NCBI RefSeq assembly: GCF_039545455.1
Contig: NZ_CP154467.1
Location: 2,286,139-2,350,138, forward strand
DNA: 64,000 bases
Source of the DNA: Brucella sp. BE17
GTDB lineage: Bacteria > Pseudomonadota > Alphaproteobacteria > Rhizobiales > Rhizobiaceae
Direction of reading: 5' to 3'
Within the stretch, counting starts at the first letter, position 1. Every line of letters starts with the position of its first letter. The translations under genes were made by a program, and so were the position numbers. The notes under the pieces were generated by a model, which had not been told where the DNA came from, ran no database searches, and was given only the letters and a program-made list of their open reading frames with translations. This document shows, piece by piece, positions 35,175 through 45,366 of the stretch.

Positions 35175-35699
35175 TTACCCTCCCTCTCCGTAAATGGCGG
35201 TTTCTCCCTGCGCTTCATAATTCATCGGCTGCCCCTGCCAATCAGTCTGCCCGCCGTTCATCTCATCGGAAAAGCGCAACGAAGCTCGCCCACCCGCACC
35301 GTCGAGCTTGACCTCAAACTGGCCGACGACCTTCAAGGTCCAACCTTGATGGGTCTCCCCCCTCCGCAGCGTGAAGGCCGTCACTTCGGCTGGTGAGGTG
35401 AAGGTTGCGCTGTTGAGCCTTTCCGAGCGCACGATGCCAACCAATTGCCAATCAGGCGCAGCAGCAGGCGCTGGCGCTGGCTCGGGTTCCGGTTCAGGCA
35501 CCACCACGACAGGTTCCGGCTCGGGGGCGGCATATAGGATGGGGGCAGATCGTCCCGGCGAGAACAGCGGCCGATCCCGCAGAGCTGCATAGCCGCTCAA
35601 AGGACGCTCTCTGACCGACAGGTTTTCCATGCCGAAGGAGAGGTTAGACGAAACCGCGACAGCGGCGAGTATAATCGGCACGCGCACTTTCGTTGTCAT
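35175..35699 (-). CDS. T2SS GspC/GspN-like periplasmic component
   Basis: 174 residues. An N-terminal hydrophobic segment (VPIILAAVAVSSNLSFG) is followed by RDRPLFSPGRSAP, the phrase that opens the homology-region domain of GspC- and GspN-type proteins. A low-complexity Pro/Glu/Ala linker (about residues 58-85) comes next, then a small beta domain WQLVGIVRSE to FTLRRGETHQGWTLKVV. There is no PDZ domain. It probably connects the inner-membrane platform to the secretin. GspP is another name used for such short proteins. Confidence 0.68.
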   Translation of the reverse strand: MTTKVRVPIILAAVAVSSNLSFGMENLSVRERPLSGYAALRDRPLFSPGRSAPILYAAPEPEPVVVVPEPEPEPAPAPAAAPDWQLVGIVRSERLNSATFTSPAEVTAFTLRRGETHQGWTLKVVGQFEVKLDGAGGRASLRFSDEMNGGQTDWQGQPMNYEAQGETAIYGEGG

Positions 35700-36307
35700 G
35701 GCTGGGAGCCCTTCTCTCGGAAGGCGGATAGCGAGACGTTTAGCGATAATGGTCGATCGAGGGAACCAAAGTTTTGGCCTCCCCCTGACAAGTCAACCGC
35801 GCGGTTCAATCTGATCCTGAAGCTGTCGACGATCATGACGGGCGAACCCGCCTCTATGGCATATAGGAGATCTGGCAGCGATTGCTCCATTACCTCAATA
35901 TCGGTGGTCAAACGAATGCGTTCCAAAGCCTCCAGCTGGGGATCGCCTGTGAGGCCGATTTGGCCGTCTGCGGGAACGTCGACGCGCCTGATAATGGCCC
36001 CCACACGTTCTACATGTTCAGAAATCAGGCGCTGAAATTCGGCTGAGACGAGCCCGCTGGTTTGGGAATCGAGAAGTATCTTGTTCTCGCCAACGTCTGG
36101 AGTCGGCGCTTCCGCGTGGTGGACCGGGGAATTGGATGCCTTGCCTTCGAGCAGGGCCGTACGTTCCTCATAAAGCGCCAGCGTACGCGCCTCAGCACGC
36201 CAGGTCAGCAACGTATCGGCGACAAGTATCAGAGTTCCGACGACCAGCAGGGCAATGACGATGAGGGATTGAAGCCGCTTGTCGCGCCATAGAGTCGTCA
36301 GCATCAT
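35696..36307 (-). CDS. gspM: T2SS assembly-platform protein GspM (PilO-like)
   Basis: 203 residues: a short cytoplasmic start, one membrane helix (SLIVIALLVVGTLILVADTL), then a coiled-coil stretch (RAEARTLALYEERTALLEG) and a ferredoxin-like periplasmic domain ending in a strand region (LSLNVSLSAFREKG). This is the GspM/PilO layout. Ends overlap both neighbours by four bases, which supports operon partnership with the GspL-like gene. Confidence 0.75.
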   Translation of the reverse strand: MMLTTLWRDKRLQSLIVIALLVVGTLILVADTLLTWRAEARTLALYEERTALLEGKASNSPVHHAEAPTPDVGENKILLDSQTSGLVSAEFQRLISEHVERVGAIIRRVDVPADGQIGLTGDPQLEALERIRLTTDIEVMEQSLPDLLYAIEAGSPVMIVDSFRIRLNRAVDLSGGGQNFGSLDRPLSLNVSLSAFREKGSQP

Positions 36308-37371
36308 CGCAGTGCGCCCCCCGAGCGAATGAGCGGCTGGGTGTCGACATCGAACTCGGAAGTAACGCCATCCTCTCCGCGCAAAGCCGGTCCGACCAGT
36401 CTGCTGCCTTCGAAACGCCCCGACGATTCAAGCGCGGTCAGCACTTCCGGTACGTCCAATGTCCGCCCCGAAAGACGCATGCGCCCATTGGCGAAAGATA
36501 CTTCCGTGGCATAGGAGTGCATGGGCAAAGCTTCAGCCAGGGCGTCTAAGGCTGCAAGCGCGCTTACGGCGTCTTCCTTGAAGTTCAGTGCGGTCTGCTC
36601 AGGCGCGGTTTCAGCCTTGAAGGGCGCTGCCGCGAGCGCAATCGCCTGACGCGCCTGTTCTGCGCGGACCTCGACGGCAGCGCGGCGTTTGGCATAGCTT
36701 CCCTCGATCATCGGCCGTACCGCCAGTGCTGTGATGGCCGTGACGAGGCTGATCCCCAAAATTCCGGCGAGAAGAAACTTTATTCGGTCACGGGTCCCGG
36801 TGCCCTGTTGCCGGTATGTCGACACAGCCACTTCGCCGCATTTGGGAAACGGTGCCGAAATCAGGACCTGGCGGGCAACGGTCACATTCAGACATGCCAG
36901 GGCAGCAGCGACGCGCGACCTTGGAACGATCGCGATGGCAACCATCACTTGCCGGGCTTCGCGGTCGATGTCGATTACCTTGTGACCGAAATAGATGTCG
37001 GAGACAGGCAATGGTGAAAGTGCACCCATACGCGACGCAACAATTCCATCGAGGTGGCTGGCAGCCTCCATAGGCAGTTCAATGCGGCGCGCGATCACCC
37101 AGCTCGATGGGATGCCGAGATGGATCGTCTTTCCATTCACTGCGCTGAGCAATGCAGCGGACGGCTGCGCGTCATGAGAAATCGGCATCGACAGGAGGGC
37201 AGACGGCTTTCGGCCCGATGCTGGCTGGATTTCAATAGCGCTCCCGTCATCGGCGACCGTCCCGATCACGCGGCTGCCGGATTTAACGCGCACAAGTTCA
37301 TCCAGCAGAGAGGCTGGTCCCGCAATCCAGTCATCCAGGCCGCGGATAGCTGCGGTGAAAGGAGAAGCCAT
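36304..37371 (-). CDS. gspL: T2SS assembly-platform protein GspL (PilM/PilN-like)
   Basis: 355 residues from ATG 37371, nine bases inside an alternative TTG. The first 190 residues form an actin-like cytoplasmic domain (SWVIARRIELPMEAASHLDG; IVASRMGALSPLP). A single membrane helix (IKFLLAGILGISLVTAITAL) follows near residue 205, then a coiled coil and a periplasmic ferredoxin-like domain. GspL recruits the ATPase GspE. It is the first gene of the eight-gene block. Confidence 0.78.
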   Translation of the reverse strand: MASPFTAAIRGLDDWIAGPASLLDELVRVKSGSRVIGTVADDGSAIEIQPASGRKPSALLSMPISHDAQPSAALLSAVNGKTIHLGIPSSWVIARRIELPMEAASHLDGIVASRMGALSPLPVSDIYFGHKVIDIDREARQVMVAIAIVPRSRVAAALACLNVTVARQVLISAPFPKCGEVAVSTYRQQGTGTRDRIKFLLAGILGISLVTAITALAVRPMIEGSYAKRRAAVEVRAEQARQAIALAAAPFKAETAPEQTALNFKEDAVSALAALDALAEALPMHSYATEVSFANGRMRLSGRTLDVPEVLTALESSGRFEGSRLVGPALRGEDGVTSEFDVDTQPLIRSGGALR

Positions 37372-37609
37372 TTCGGTCAAACCTCTGAGCGGAATCCGAC
37401 GTAAAATTCGAAGTTCTGCTGCGCGTGAAATTTAAACATAGTGTATCTTCAGGTGCTTATTCCCGATAAATCCAGAATTCTTTGTCCGATCCATGAGCTG
37501 AGACTGGAGCGGGCAACTTGGGGCACGGTGTCTGCAGGGTACTGGCATCTGATAGTAGCGCCAATCTTTTTTTGCCTGTCGAGCAATTCGGCCCCAAGCA
37601 GGAAATGTC

Positions 37610-39412
37610 CTAATGATTGTCGCGCGGCAGGCCGCTGGTGACGGCGATATTCTGGTACTTAACCGCCGGTTTCAGAACCATTCCCTCAGAAAACTGATCA
37701 ACCATTGACCGCTGGATCTCTTGCCAGGGTGTCTGATGCTTCGGATATTCATAGCCGCCCTCGTTTTGAAGATCGGCAAGACGGTGCTTCATCTCGTCAT
37801 CCGACACGAGGATGTCGGCGGTGCCCTTGCGCAGGTCAATGCGTACCCGGTCACCCGTACGCAGCAGTGCAAGACCACCACCGACGGCCGCTTCCGGCGA
37901 GGCGTTGAGGATCGATGGAGAGCCAGAAGTGCCGGACTGACGGCCATCGCCGATGCAGGGCAGCGAATGGATGCCTGCTTTCAGCAGGTAGGCAGGCGGT
38001 TGCATGTTCACGACTTCGGCACCGCCCGGATAACCGACTGGGCCGGCTCCGCGCATGAACAGGATGGTATTTTCGTTCAGGTCAAGTGAGGGATCCTCAA
38101 TGCGATTGTGGTAGTCTTCCGGACCGTCGAAGACTACGGCGACGCCCTCGAAGGCATCGGAGTCTTGCGGATTTGACAGATAGCGGTCGCGAAACTCCGG
38201 CGAGATGACAGACGTCTTCATGATGGCGGAATCGAAGAGATTGCCTTTCAGATTGATGAAGCCCGCATCCTTCCTGAGCGGATCGGCAACAGTACGGATG
38301 ACCCTGCCGTCGAGGTTATCCGCCGCGGCGCAATTATCGCTGATCGTGCGGCCGTTGGCGGTTATGGCTCCAGGGTGCGGCAGTAAGTCGGCCTTAATCA
38401 GCTCTGCCACCACGGCCGGAACACCGCCCGCATGATGATAGTCCTCACCGAGATATTCACCGGCCGGCTGGAGATTTACGATCAGCGGAACGTGGTGGCC
38501 GACCTTTTGCCAGTCATCGACGGTCAGTGACACGCCGAGATGCCGCGCGATGGCGTTGAGATGGATAGGCGCATTGGTTGACCCGCCGATGGCAGAATTG
38601 ACGACGATCGCATTTTCGAACGCCTCCCGGGTCATGATGTCGGACGGCTTGAGGTCCTCCCTCACCATCTCGACGATGCGCTTGCCGGTTTGGTAAGCCA
38701 TCTGGCCGCGCTCGCGATAGGGAGCGGGGATCGCCGCCGAGCCCGGCAACTGCATGCCGAGCGCCTCGGCAAGCGAGTTCATCGTCGTCGCCGTGCCCAT
38801 CGTGTTGCAAAAGCCGACGGACGGTGCCGATGAGGCGACGATGTCCATGAACTCGTCGTAGTCGATCTCTCCCGCCGCCAGCCTTTCGCGTGACTTCCAT
38901 ACGACCGTGCCGGAGCCGGTGCGTTCACCTTTGTGCCAGCCGTTCAGCATCGGGCCGACGGACAGCGCTATGGCTGGAATGTTGACGGTGGCTGCGGCCA
39001 TCAGCAGCGCCGGGGTGGTCTTGTCGCAGCCGATGGTCAGCACGACGCCATCCAGCGGATAACCATACAGCAATTCAACGAGAGCGAGATAAGCAAGGTT
39101 GCGGTCGAGCGCAGCGGTGGGCCGCTTACCTGTCTCCTGAATTGGGTGGACCGGGAATTCAAGCGGGACGCCGCCAGCAGCCACAATGCCATCGCGCACG
39201 CGCTTGGCCAGCTCGATATGATGCCGGTTGCAGGGCGACAGGTCCGAGCCCGTTTGGGCGATGCCGACAATCGGCTTTCCGGACTGCAGTTCCTCGCGGG
39301 TCAACCCATAGTTCAGATAGCGCTCGAGATAGAGCGCTGTCATACCGGGGTTGTCGGTATTGTCGAACCACTCACGCGAGCGCAGCCGTTTCGAACCATT
39401 ATGCTTGGACAT
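37610..39412 (-). CDS. IlvD/Edd-family sugar-acid dehydratase
   Basis: 600 residues. The Fe-S cysteine motifs [20 protein letters not shown] and [20 protein letters not shown] and the catalytic region PGSAAIPAP are those of the IlvD/Edd family. The length and N-terminus ([20 protein letters not shown]) fit the pentonate/hexonate dehydratase branch (L-arabonate, D-xylonate) rather than valine-synthesis IlvD. It removes water from an aldonate to give a 2-keto-3-deoxy acid. The gene is divergent from pntAA across operator B, and an AraD1-type protein that could use its product lies under operator D. Confidence 0.9.
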   Translation of the reverse strand: MSKHNGSKRLRSREWFDNTDNPGMTALYLERYLNYGLTREELQSGKPIVGIAQTGSDLSPCNRHHIELAKRVRDGIVAAGGVPLEFPVHPIQETGKRPTAALDRNLAYLALVELLYGYPLDGVVLTIGCDKTTPALLMAAATVNIPAIALSVGPMLNGWHKGERTGSGTVVWKSRERLAAGEIDYDEFMDIVASSAPSVGFCNTMGTATTMNSLAEALGMQLPGSAAIPAPYRERGQMAYQTGKRIVEMVREDLKPSDIMTREAFENAIVVNSAIGGSTNAPIHLNAIARHLGVSLTVDDWQKVGHHVPLIVNLQPAGEYLGEDYHHAGGVPAVVAELIKADLLPHPGAITANGRTISDNCAAADNLDGRVIRTVADPLRKDAGFINLKGNLFDSAIMKTSVISPEFRDRYLSNPQDSDAFEGVAVVFDGPEDYHNRIEDPSLDLNENTILFMRGAGPVGYPGGAEVVNMQPPAYLLKAGIHSLPCIGDGRQSGTSGSPSILNASPEAAVGGGLALLRTGDRVRIDLRKGTADILVSDDEMKHRLADLQNEGGYEYPKHQTPWQEIQRSMVDQFSEGMVLKPAVKYQNIAVTSGLPRDNH

Positions 39413-39491
39413 TTTTACACCTCCCAGAACTTGGCCTCCGCGCTATCGATATGGCATCGACAATCGTCGGGCAAGTACTTTTACTTAAATG

Positions 39492-39506
39492 TGGACAAAT
39501 TGTCCA
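39492..39506. promoter_or_regulatory. Operator B, TGGRC-N5-GYCCA
   Basis: TGGACAAATTGTCCA is a perfect palindrome at the midpoint between the dehydratase (start 39412) and pntAA (start 39583), so it can control both. TATAGG follows on the plus side as a candidate -10 box. Confidence 0.7.
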
Positions 39507-39582
39507 TTTTGTGGATTATAGGAAAAAATCAACGATATACAGGCGTGCAGATGCGCTGCATGCCGGGGAGGGGAAGCTAAGC

Positions 39583-40785
39583 GTGAGCCAGATTATCTTT
39601 ATTCCATCCGAGGGCGGACTGGGCGAACCCCGTGTCGCGGCATCGCCCGATACGGTGAAGCGCTTAGCCGCCCTTGGCTTTGATGTGGTGGTTGAGAGCG
39701 GAGCGGGCACACTGTCCCGGATCATCGATGAGGACTATGCGAAGGCAGGTGCCACCATTGGTTCCGCATCCGCCGCGGGCCGTGCAGATGTGATTCTGAA
39801 GGTTCGCCGTCCAAACGCCGCAGAGCTCAAATCCTACAAGGCTGGTGCAGCTGTCCTCGCCGCAATGGATCCGTATGGCAATGACGATGCCGTTGTCGCT
39901 ATGGCGAAAGCAGGTATCTCCGCTTTCTCGATGGAGTTCATGCCGCGCATCACGCGGGCCCAATCGATGGACATTCTGTCCTCGCAGGCAAACCTTGCCG
40001 GTTATCAGTCCGTGATCGATGCGGCTGCAGAATATGACCGCGCTCTTCCCATGATGATGACGGCTGCGGGCACAGTGCCAGCGGCTAAATTATTCGTGAT
40101 GGGCGCGGGCGTTGCGGGTCTTCAGGCCATAGCCACGGCGCGTCGACTAGGTGCGGTCGTCACGGCCACGGACGTGCGCCCAGCTGTTAAGGAGCAGGTC
40201 GCCTCACTCGGCGCGAAGTTCATCGCGGTCGAGGATGAAGAGTTCAAGGCTGCCGAGACTGGGGGTGGATACGCCAAGGAGATGTCGAAGGAATATCAGG
40301 CCAAGCAGGCAGCGTTGACTGCCGATCACATTGCCAAGCAGGATATCGTCATCACGACTGCGCTGATTCCAGGCCGACAGGCCCCGAAGCTGATTTCGGC
40401 GGCTATGGTCGCGTCGATGAAGGCGGGTTCGGTGATCGTTGACCTCGCGGTAGAGCGCGGCGGCAATGTCGAGGGTTCTGTTGCCGGGCGAGTCGTGACG
40501 ACGGCCAATGGTGTGAAAATCATCGGCTATCTCAACGTGCCGGGCCGTGTGGCTGCATCTGCTTCGCTGCTTTACGCCAGGAACCTGTTCGCGTTTCTTG
40601 AGACAATGGTGAACAAAGAGACGAAGACGCTTGCGGTTGACCCGGAGCAACAGCTCGTCAAAGCGACCTTGCTTACGCATGGGGGCCGGGTCGTGCATCC
40701 CGCCTTCGCAAAGGCCGAGCCGGATCAGCCCCAGCCCACGGCGCCGAATAAGTCCGCCGCATCAAAGGCGCAGGGAGGCGCATGA
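39583..40785 (+). CDS. pntAA: NAD(P) transhydrogenase alpha subunit, NAD-binding part
   Basis: 400 residues from GTG 39583 behind [29 protein letters not shown] is the start of the alanine-dehydrogenase-like NAD domain, and [20 protein letters not shown] with [11 protein letters not shown] is its nucleotide fold. In alphaproteobacteria the alpha subunit is split into PntAA and PntAB, as here. The complex couples proton movement to hydride transfer between NAD and NADP. A transhydrogenase under a catabolic operator suggests that the pathway oxidations produce or need NADPH. Confidence 0.93.
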   Translation: MSQIIFIPSEGGLGEPRVAASPDTVKRLAALGFDVVVESGAGTLSRIIDEDYAKAGATIGSASAAGRADVILKVRRPNAAELKSYKAGAAVLAAMDPYGNDDAVVAMAKAGISAFSMEFMPRITRAQSMDILSSQANLAGYQSVIDAAAEYDRALPMMMTAAGTVPAAKLFVMGAGVAGLQAIATARRLGAVVTATDVRPAVKEQVASLGAKFIAVEDEEFKAAETGGGYAKEMSKEYQAKQAALTADHIAKQDIVITTALIPGRQAPKLISAAMVASMKAGSVIVDLAVERGGNVEGSVAGRVVTTANGVKIIGYLNVPGRVAASASLLYARNLFAFLETMVNKETKTLAVDPEQQLVKATLLTHGGRVVHPAFAKAEPDQPQPTAPNKSAASKAQGGA

Positions 40786-41213
40786 TGGAACACAATGCAA
40801 GACGCGCACTGGAACAGGCGGTCGATCAGCTGGAGCAGGCTGCCTTAGCCGTTCGACTGGCGTTCCAGAACGAACGGACCGCCCAGGTGGCGGATACGGT
40901 TGCCGATGGTATCGGTGTAGCGACGGGCATTGACCCGTTCGTCTTCCGCTTGGCGATTTTCGTGCTGGCGATCTTTGTCGGCTACTACGTCGTGTGGTCG
41001 GTGACGCCAGCGCTACACACGCCGCTGATGGCGGTGACCAATGCGATTTCCTCGGTAATCGTGGTCGGCGCACTGCTCGCCGTCGGTATTTCGGCGTCCG
41101 GCCTTGCCACCGGCTTCGGTTTTGTTGCCCTGATCCTTGCCTCAGTGAACATCTTCGGCGGGTTCCTTGTCACACAGCGCATGCTGGCGATGTACAAGAA
41201 AAAAGAGAAGTGA
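40782..41213 (+). CDS. pntAB: NAD(P) transhydrogenase alpha subunit, membrane part
   Basis: 143 residues (start ATG 40782 or 40785, overlapping the pntAA stop). The first 55 residues are an unusually long amphipathic, charged stretch; then come three or four membrane segments ([38 protein letters not shown]). The end [12 protein letters not shown] is typical of PntAB. Confidence 0.9.
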   Translation: MMEHNARRALEQAVDQLEQAALAVRLAFQNERTAQVADTVADGIGVATGIDPFVFRLAIFVLAIFVGYYVVWSVTPALHTPLMAVTNAISSVIVVGALLAVGISASGLATGFGFVALILASVNIFGGFLVTQRMLAMYKKKEK

Positions 41214-41223
41214 GGCCTGACTG

Positions 41224-42621
41224 ATGAGCGAGAATCTCTCCAACTTCCTTTATCTCGTGTCCGGCGTGCTGTTCATCATGGCGCTGCGCGGCCTGTCGCA
41301 TCCAACAACCAGCCGCCAGGGCAATGTCTACGGCATGATCGGCATGACGATAGCGGTCGTCACCACGCTGGCATTGGCCGTACCGTCCTTCAACGGCTTC
41401 GTTCTGATCGTCGCCGGCATTGCCTTGGGTGGTGCCGTCGGTGCCGTCATCGCGCGACGCATCGCCATGACGTCGATGCCGCAGCTCGTCGCCGCCTTCC
41501 ATTCGCTGGTGGGCTTTGCCGCCGTGCTGGTGGCCGCAGCCGCAGTCTATGCACCGGAAAGCTTCGGCATCGGTAGCGTCGGCCACATTCATACCCAGGC
41601 GATCATCGAATTGGCGCTGGGCGTCGCCATCGGTTCGGTAACCTTCACCGGTTCCATTATCGCCTTCCTAAAGCTGGATGGGCGCATGTCCGGCAAGCCG
41701 ATTATGCTGCCGGCGCGCCACGTTCTCACCGCGGGCATCGTGACCGTGCTGGTGGTGCTCGTGGCAATGATGGTGACGATGCAGTCAACGACTATCTTCT
41801 GGGTGATCGTTGTGCTGTCGCTCTTACTGGGCATTCTCCTGATTATCCCTATTGGTGGCGCTGACATGCCGGTCGTCGTCTCGATGCTCAATTCCTATTC
41901 GGGCTGGGCCGCGGCGGCACTGGGGTTCACGCTTGGCAATCTCGCATTGATCATCACCGGTGCACTGGTCGGCTCATCGGGCGCAATACTTAGCTACATC
42001 ATGTGCAAGGGCATGAACCGCTCGTTCATTTCTGTGATACTCGGCGGCTTCGGCGGCGAAACCGGTGCTGTGACACAGGACGGCATTGAGCGAACGGTGA
42101 AGCAGGGCTCGGCAGACGACGCAGCCTATCTGATGGCGAATGCGCAAAGGGTGATTATCGTGCCGGGCTACGGCATGGCGGTAGCACAGGCACAGCACGC
42201 GCTGAGCGAATTGGTAGTCAAGCTCAAAGACAGGGGCGTCGAGGTGAAGTATGCGATCCATCCGGTTGCAGGGCGCATGCCGGGACACATGAATGTGCTG
42301 CTCGCCGAAGCCAATGTACCCTATGACGAGGTGTTCGAGCTGGAAGACATCAACTCCGAGTTCGCACAAGCCGACGTCGCCTATGTGATTGGCGCCAATG
42401 ACGTGACCAACCCGTCGGCGCGTGATGACAAGTCGTCGCCGATCTATGGCATGCCGATCCTCGACGTCGACAAGGCGCGCACCTGTCTCTTCGTCAAGCG
42501 ATCGCTTGGTTCAGGCTATGCCGGCATCGACAACACACTGTTCTACAAGGATAGCACAATGATGCTGCTCGGCGACGCCAAGAAGATGACGGAGGCAATT
42601 GTCAAGGCGATGGATCGCTGA
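41224..42621 (+). CDS. pntB: NAD(P) transhydrogenase beta subunit
   Basis: 465 residues: about eight membrane segments, then the NADP-binding domain with VPGYGMAVAQAQHALSELV and the conserved HPVAGRMPGHMNVLLAEA and YVIGANDVTNP segments. It completes the three-subunit proton-translocating transhydrogenase in the inner membrane. gspE follows 142 bases later on the same strand but belongs to another module. Confidence 0.95.
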   Translation: MSENLSNFLYLVSGVLFIMALRGLSHPTTSRQGNVYGMIGMTIAVVTTLALAVPSFNGFVLIVAGIALGGAVGAVIARRIAMTSMPQLVAAFHSLVGFAAVLVAAAAVYAPESFGIGSVGHIHTQAIIELALGVAIGSVTFTGSIIAFLKLDGRMSGKPIMLPARHVLTAGIVTVLVVLVAMMVTMQSTTIFWVIVVLSLLLGILLIIPIGGADMPVVVSMLNSYSGWAAAALGFTLGNLALIITGALVGSSGAILSYIMCKGMNRSFISVILGGFGGETGAVTQDGIERTVKQGSADDAAYLMANAQRVIIVPGYGMAVAQAQHALSELVVKLKDRGVEVKYAIHPVAGRMPGHMNVLLAEANVPYDEVFELEDINSEFAQADVAYVIGANDVTNPSARDDKSSPIYGMPILDVDKARTCLFVKRSLGSGYAGIDNTLFYKDSTMMLLGDAKKMTEAIVKAMDR

Positions 42622-42763
42622 GAGGAGCAGAAGTGTGCGGACGCTTGACATCTCTACCGCACAGCCTTCTGGTCTGGCGTAGCTTTTTGGATGCGCCGCC
42701 GGTTTCTGCTTGCAGAAGCCGGCGTCCATTGTGCTCAAGAGTCAAGTGCGACGGGTAGGTTCA

Positions 42764-44455
42764 ATGACCCCAATCTCTGCAGACTTACACTCAGACTCAC
42801 TTTTGTCGGCCTTGTCGGATGCCGGACTGGCGAGCCGCGAAGCGACACAGGAGCTTTTTGGTGAGAGTACGGCCTCACGGGCCTCTGACCTGCACCGCCT
42901 GATCGAAGCGAAGATCGTTGACGCTGACACCCTCGCAAGCTTCCTGTCGTCCTATTATAGCGTACAGCTTCTAGACAGGCAGCAGCTCGCTGACTACAAG
43001 CCCGTCGCGCAGAATCTCTCAAACCGATTTCTTGTGGAGAACTGGATCGCGCCGCTCACGGCACCAGACGGAAGCACCGTCATAGGAGTTCTCCATCCAG
43101 GAGACGAAGACCCGATAATGGCGCTGCGGGCTGTTCTCGACGGGAAAGCCGAGGTATGCATCATTCCAGCTCCTGATCTGGAAGCCTGTCTGGAACATCT
43201 TTCCGGCGCGCAGCATGTTGATCAGGCAACCGGCGAAGGAGCAACATCCGAAGCGGAGATCGCAAGCCTGCGGGATCTTGCAAGCGGCGCGCCGGTCGTC
43301 GTTGTCGTCGACGACATCTTCAGGCGCGCGCTAGACCTGAGGGCGACGGACATTCATATCGAACCGATGCGCGGAAGGCTCGTAATGCGTTTCCGCATCG
43401 ATGGCTTGTTGAGGATAATGCCTTCGCCGCCCCAGGAAATGGGCGATGCAATAGTGTCGCGCATCAAGGTTCTGGCTGGCCTCGACATCACCGAGCGCCG
43501 GAAGCCTCAGGATGGTGCGATGCGCCTTCCGATCGGCGACCGCGAAGTCGAACTTCGCGTTGCGACCCTTACCTCTATCCACGGTGAGACCGTCGTCATG
43601 CGCATCCTGCATCGCGACAGCGTCCTGCTGGATTTTGCTGGCGTGGGCCTCGACGAGGAAGAGCAGCTGATTCTGAACCGGTTGCTTGAGCACACACACG
43701 GAATGATCGCCGTCGCCGGTCCAACCGGCAGCGGCAAGACGACGACGCTCGCGGCAGCGCTTTCCAAGCTCAACGATCCGGGACGCAAGATTGTGACGAT
43801 CGAGGACCCCGTCGAGTACCAGATTCCAGGCATCGTACAGTCGCAGATCAACTCAGCGATCGGCATCACCTTTTCATCAGCGATCCGCACATTCGTGCGT
43901 CAGGACCCCGACGTGATCCTGATTGGCGAGATACGCGACGGAGAGACTGCCCGAGCCGCCGTGCAGGCAGCGCTCACTGGTCACCTTGTCCTGACCACCG
44001 TCCATGCAAACACTGCTGCAGCGGCCTTCACGCGCATGCGCGACCTGGGTGTGGAAACCTATCTGTTGGTCGGTGCCCTGCGTGGCATCATCTCCCAGCG
44101 TCTGTTGCGGCGGCTCTGCGATCACTGCAAGGAGGAAGGAATTCTCTCGCCCGCGACTTTCAATTCCGACTCTCGCTACCGGGCGTCCGGGTTCTCTCCG
44201 GGTCAGAAAACTTTCAACGCAGTGGGTTGCGGTCGCTGTAATTCCACCGGCTATCGGGGGCGCATCGCCGTGTTCGAGATCCTCGTCCTTGATGAGGTGA
44301 TCACGGAACTCGCTTCACAGGGCGCGGATCATTCCAGGATCGAAGCGCTCGCTCTGGAACGGGGCATGAGCACGATGTCGCATGACGGTGCCAAAAAAGC
44401 AGGCCAGGGTCTTACCTCGCCCGCGGAAGTTCTCAGGGTTACCGGATTTAGGTGA
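42764..44455 (+). CDS. gspE: Type II secretion ATPase GspE
   Basis: 563 residues from ATG 42764 (an upstream TTG at 42710 is less likely). N1/N2 domains occupy about residues 1-150. The motor domain has Walker A GPTGSGKTT at about 319, the Asp box EDPVEYQIPG, Walker B LIGEIRDGETA at about 386, and the His box GHLVLTTVHANTAA. A tetracysteine zinc motif (LCDHCKEE and GCGRCNSTGYRG) marks GspE/PilB rather than the retraction ATPase PilT. It drives pseudopilus assembly through GspL and GspF, whose genes lie 5-9 kb away on the other strand. Confidence 0.95.
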   Translation: MTPISADLHSDSLLSALSDAGLASREATQELFGESTASRASDLHRLIEAKIVDADTLASFLSSYYSVQLLDRQQLADYKPVAQNLSNRFLVENWIAPLTAPDGSTVIGVLHPGDEDPIMALRAVLDGKAEVCIIPAPDLEACLEHLSGAQHVDQATGEGATSEAEIASLRDLASGAPVVVVVDDIFRRALDLRATDIHIEPMRGRLVMRFRIDGLLRIMPSPPQEMGDAIVSRIKVLAGLDITERRKPQDGAMRLPIGDREVELRVATLTSIHGETVVMRILHRDSVLLDFAGVGLDEEEQLILNRLLEHTHGMIAVAGPTGSGKTTTLAAALSKLNDPGRKIVTIEDPVEYQIPGIVQSQINSAIGITFSSAIRTFVRQDPDVILIGEIRDGETARAAVQAALTGHLVLTTVHANTAAAAFTRMRDLGVETYLLVGALRGIISQRLLRRLCDHCKEEGILSPATFNSDSRYRASGFSPGQKTFNAVGCGRCNSTGYRGRIAVFEILVLDEVITELASQGADHSRIEALALERGMSTMSHDGAKKAGQGLTSPAEVLRVTGFR

Positions 44456-44589
44456 GCGTATCCACAAGTGGCGCGAGCGACTTTGGCGAATGGTTTGCCG
44501 TGCTCAACAACGGTCGCAACTATTGCTGAAATTTTCGCGGTTTGATTCGGCCTCCTTGAACAGACTATTGGTCATTAAGGAGAAGATTT

Positions 44590-45240
44590 ATGGTAGCCTT
44601 ACATACGGACGATTTCAGACGTGACGCCGTTCGGATTGCGCTTACGAGTGGCCTTACTCGCCGCCGGGTAGCAGCCAAGTTTAGGTTTTGGCCTTTCCAC
44701 TCTATCCAAATGTATACAGCGCTCTCGCCCCGCGGATATGCCTCCAGCTAACGATACCGATTTGGCGAAATAAAATGAACGCTTGCGTAAAGAGAACCGC
44801 CGACTTTTGGAGGAGAGGGGAATCTTAAAAAAAAGCCACCGTGTTCTTTAAGAATCAAAGCAAATGAGGTTTGCCTTCGTCAAAGAACACCGCAGTCAGA
44901 TTTCAGTCCACTGACTGTGCCAGATTATCGTCGTTACATCGCGCGGTTATCGTGCCTGGCGCAGACGGCCATTAAGCAAGCGGCAGAGACAGGATATGGT
45001 GCTCCTCGCACATATTCGAGAGCAATATCATGTTAGCCTTAAATCTTATGGTCGTCCTCGCATGACGCAAGAGCTGCAAAGTATTGGGTTATCTGTTGGG
45101 CATCGCCGCGTTGGTCGCCTGATGAGCCAAAACAACATTTATGCTCTCAGAACCCGCAAATATAAGGTTACAACTGACAGCAACCATACTTTTAATATAG
45201 CGCCGAACTTGCTGGATCAGGATTTCTCAGCTGACAAAAC
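44590..45240 (+). pseudogene. IS3-family element remnant (orfA and orfB fragments)
   Basis: An orfA start (MVALHTDDFRRDAVRIALTS, then GLTRRRVAAKF) degenerates after about 30 codons. An orfB follows in pieces: the start MRFAFVKEHRSQISVHRLCQ, then after a frameshift YGRPRMTQELQSIGLSVGHR, RVGRLM and NHTFNIAPNLLDQDFSADK. It stops where the DDE catalytic core should begin. The 3' half, with all catalytic residues, is missing. Confidence 0.8.
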
Positions 45241-45366
45241 TCGGAGGAATATCGCCCGCTCAATTCGAACAAATAAACGCCGAAAAGAGATAAAGAGGTG
45301 GAAATAAAACGGGACAAGTCCACTCCGTGCAAGTTCACAGCGTCGGTCAACGCGTGCCTTCCCATC

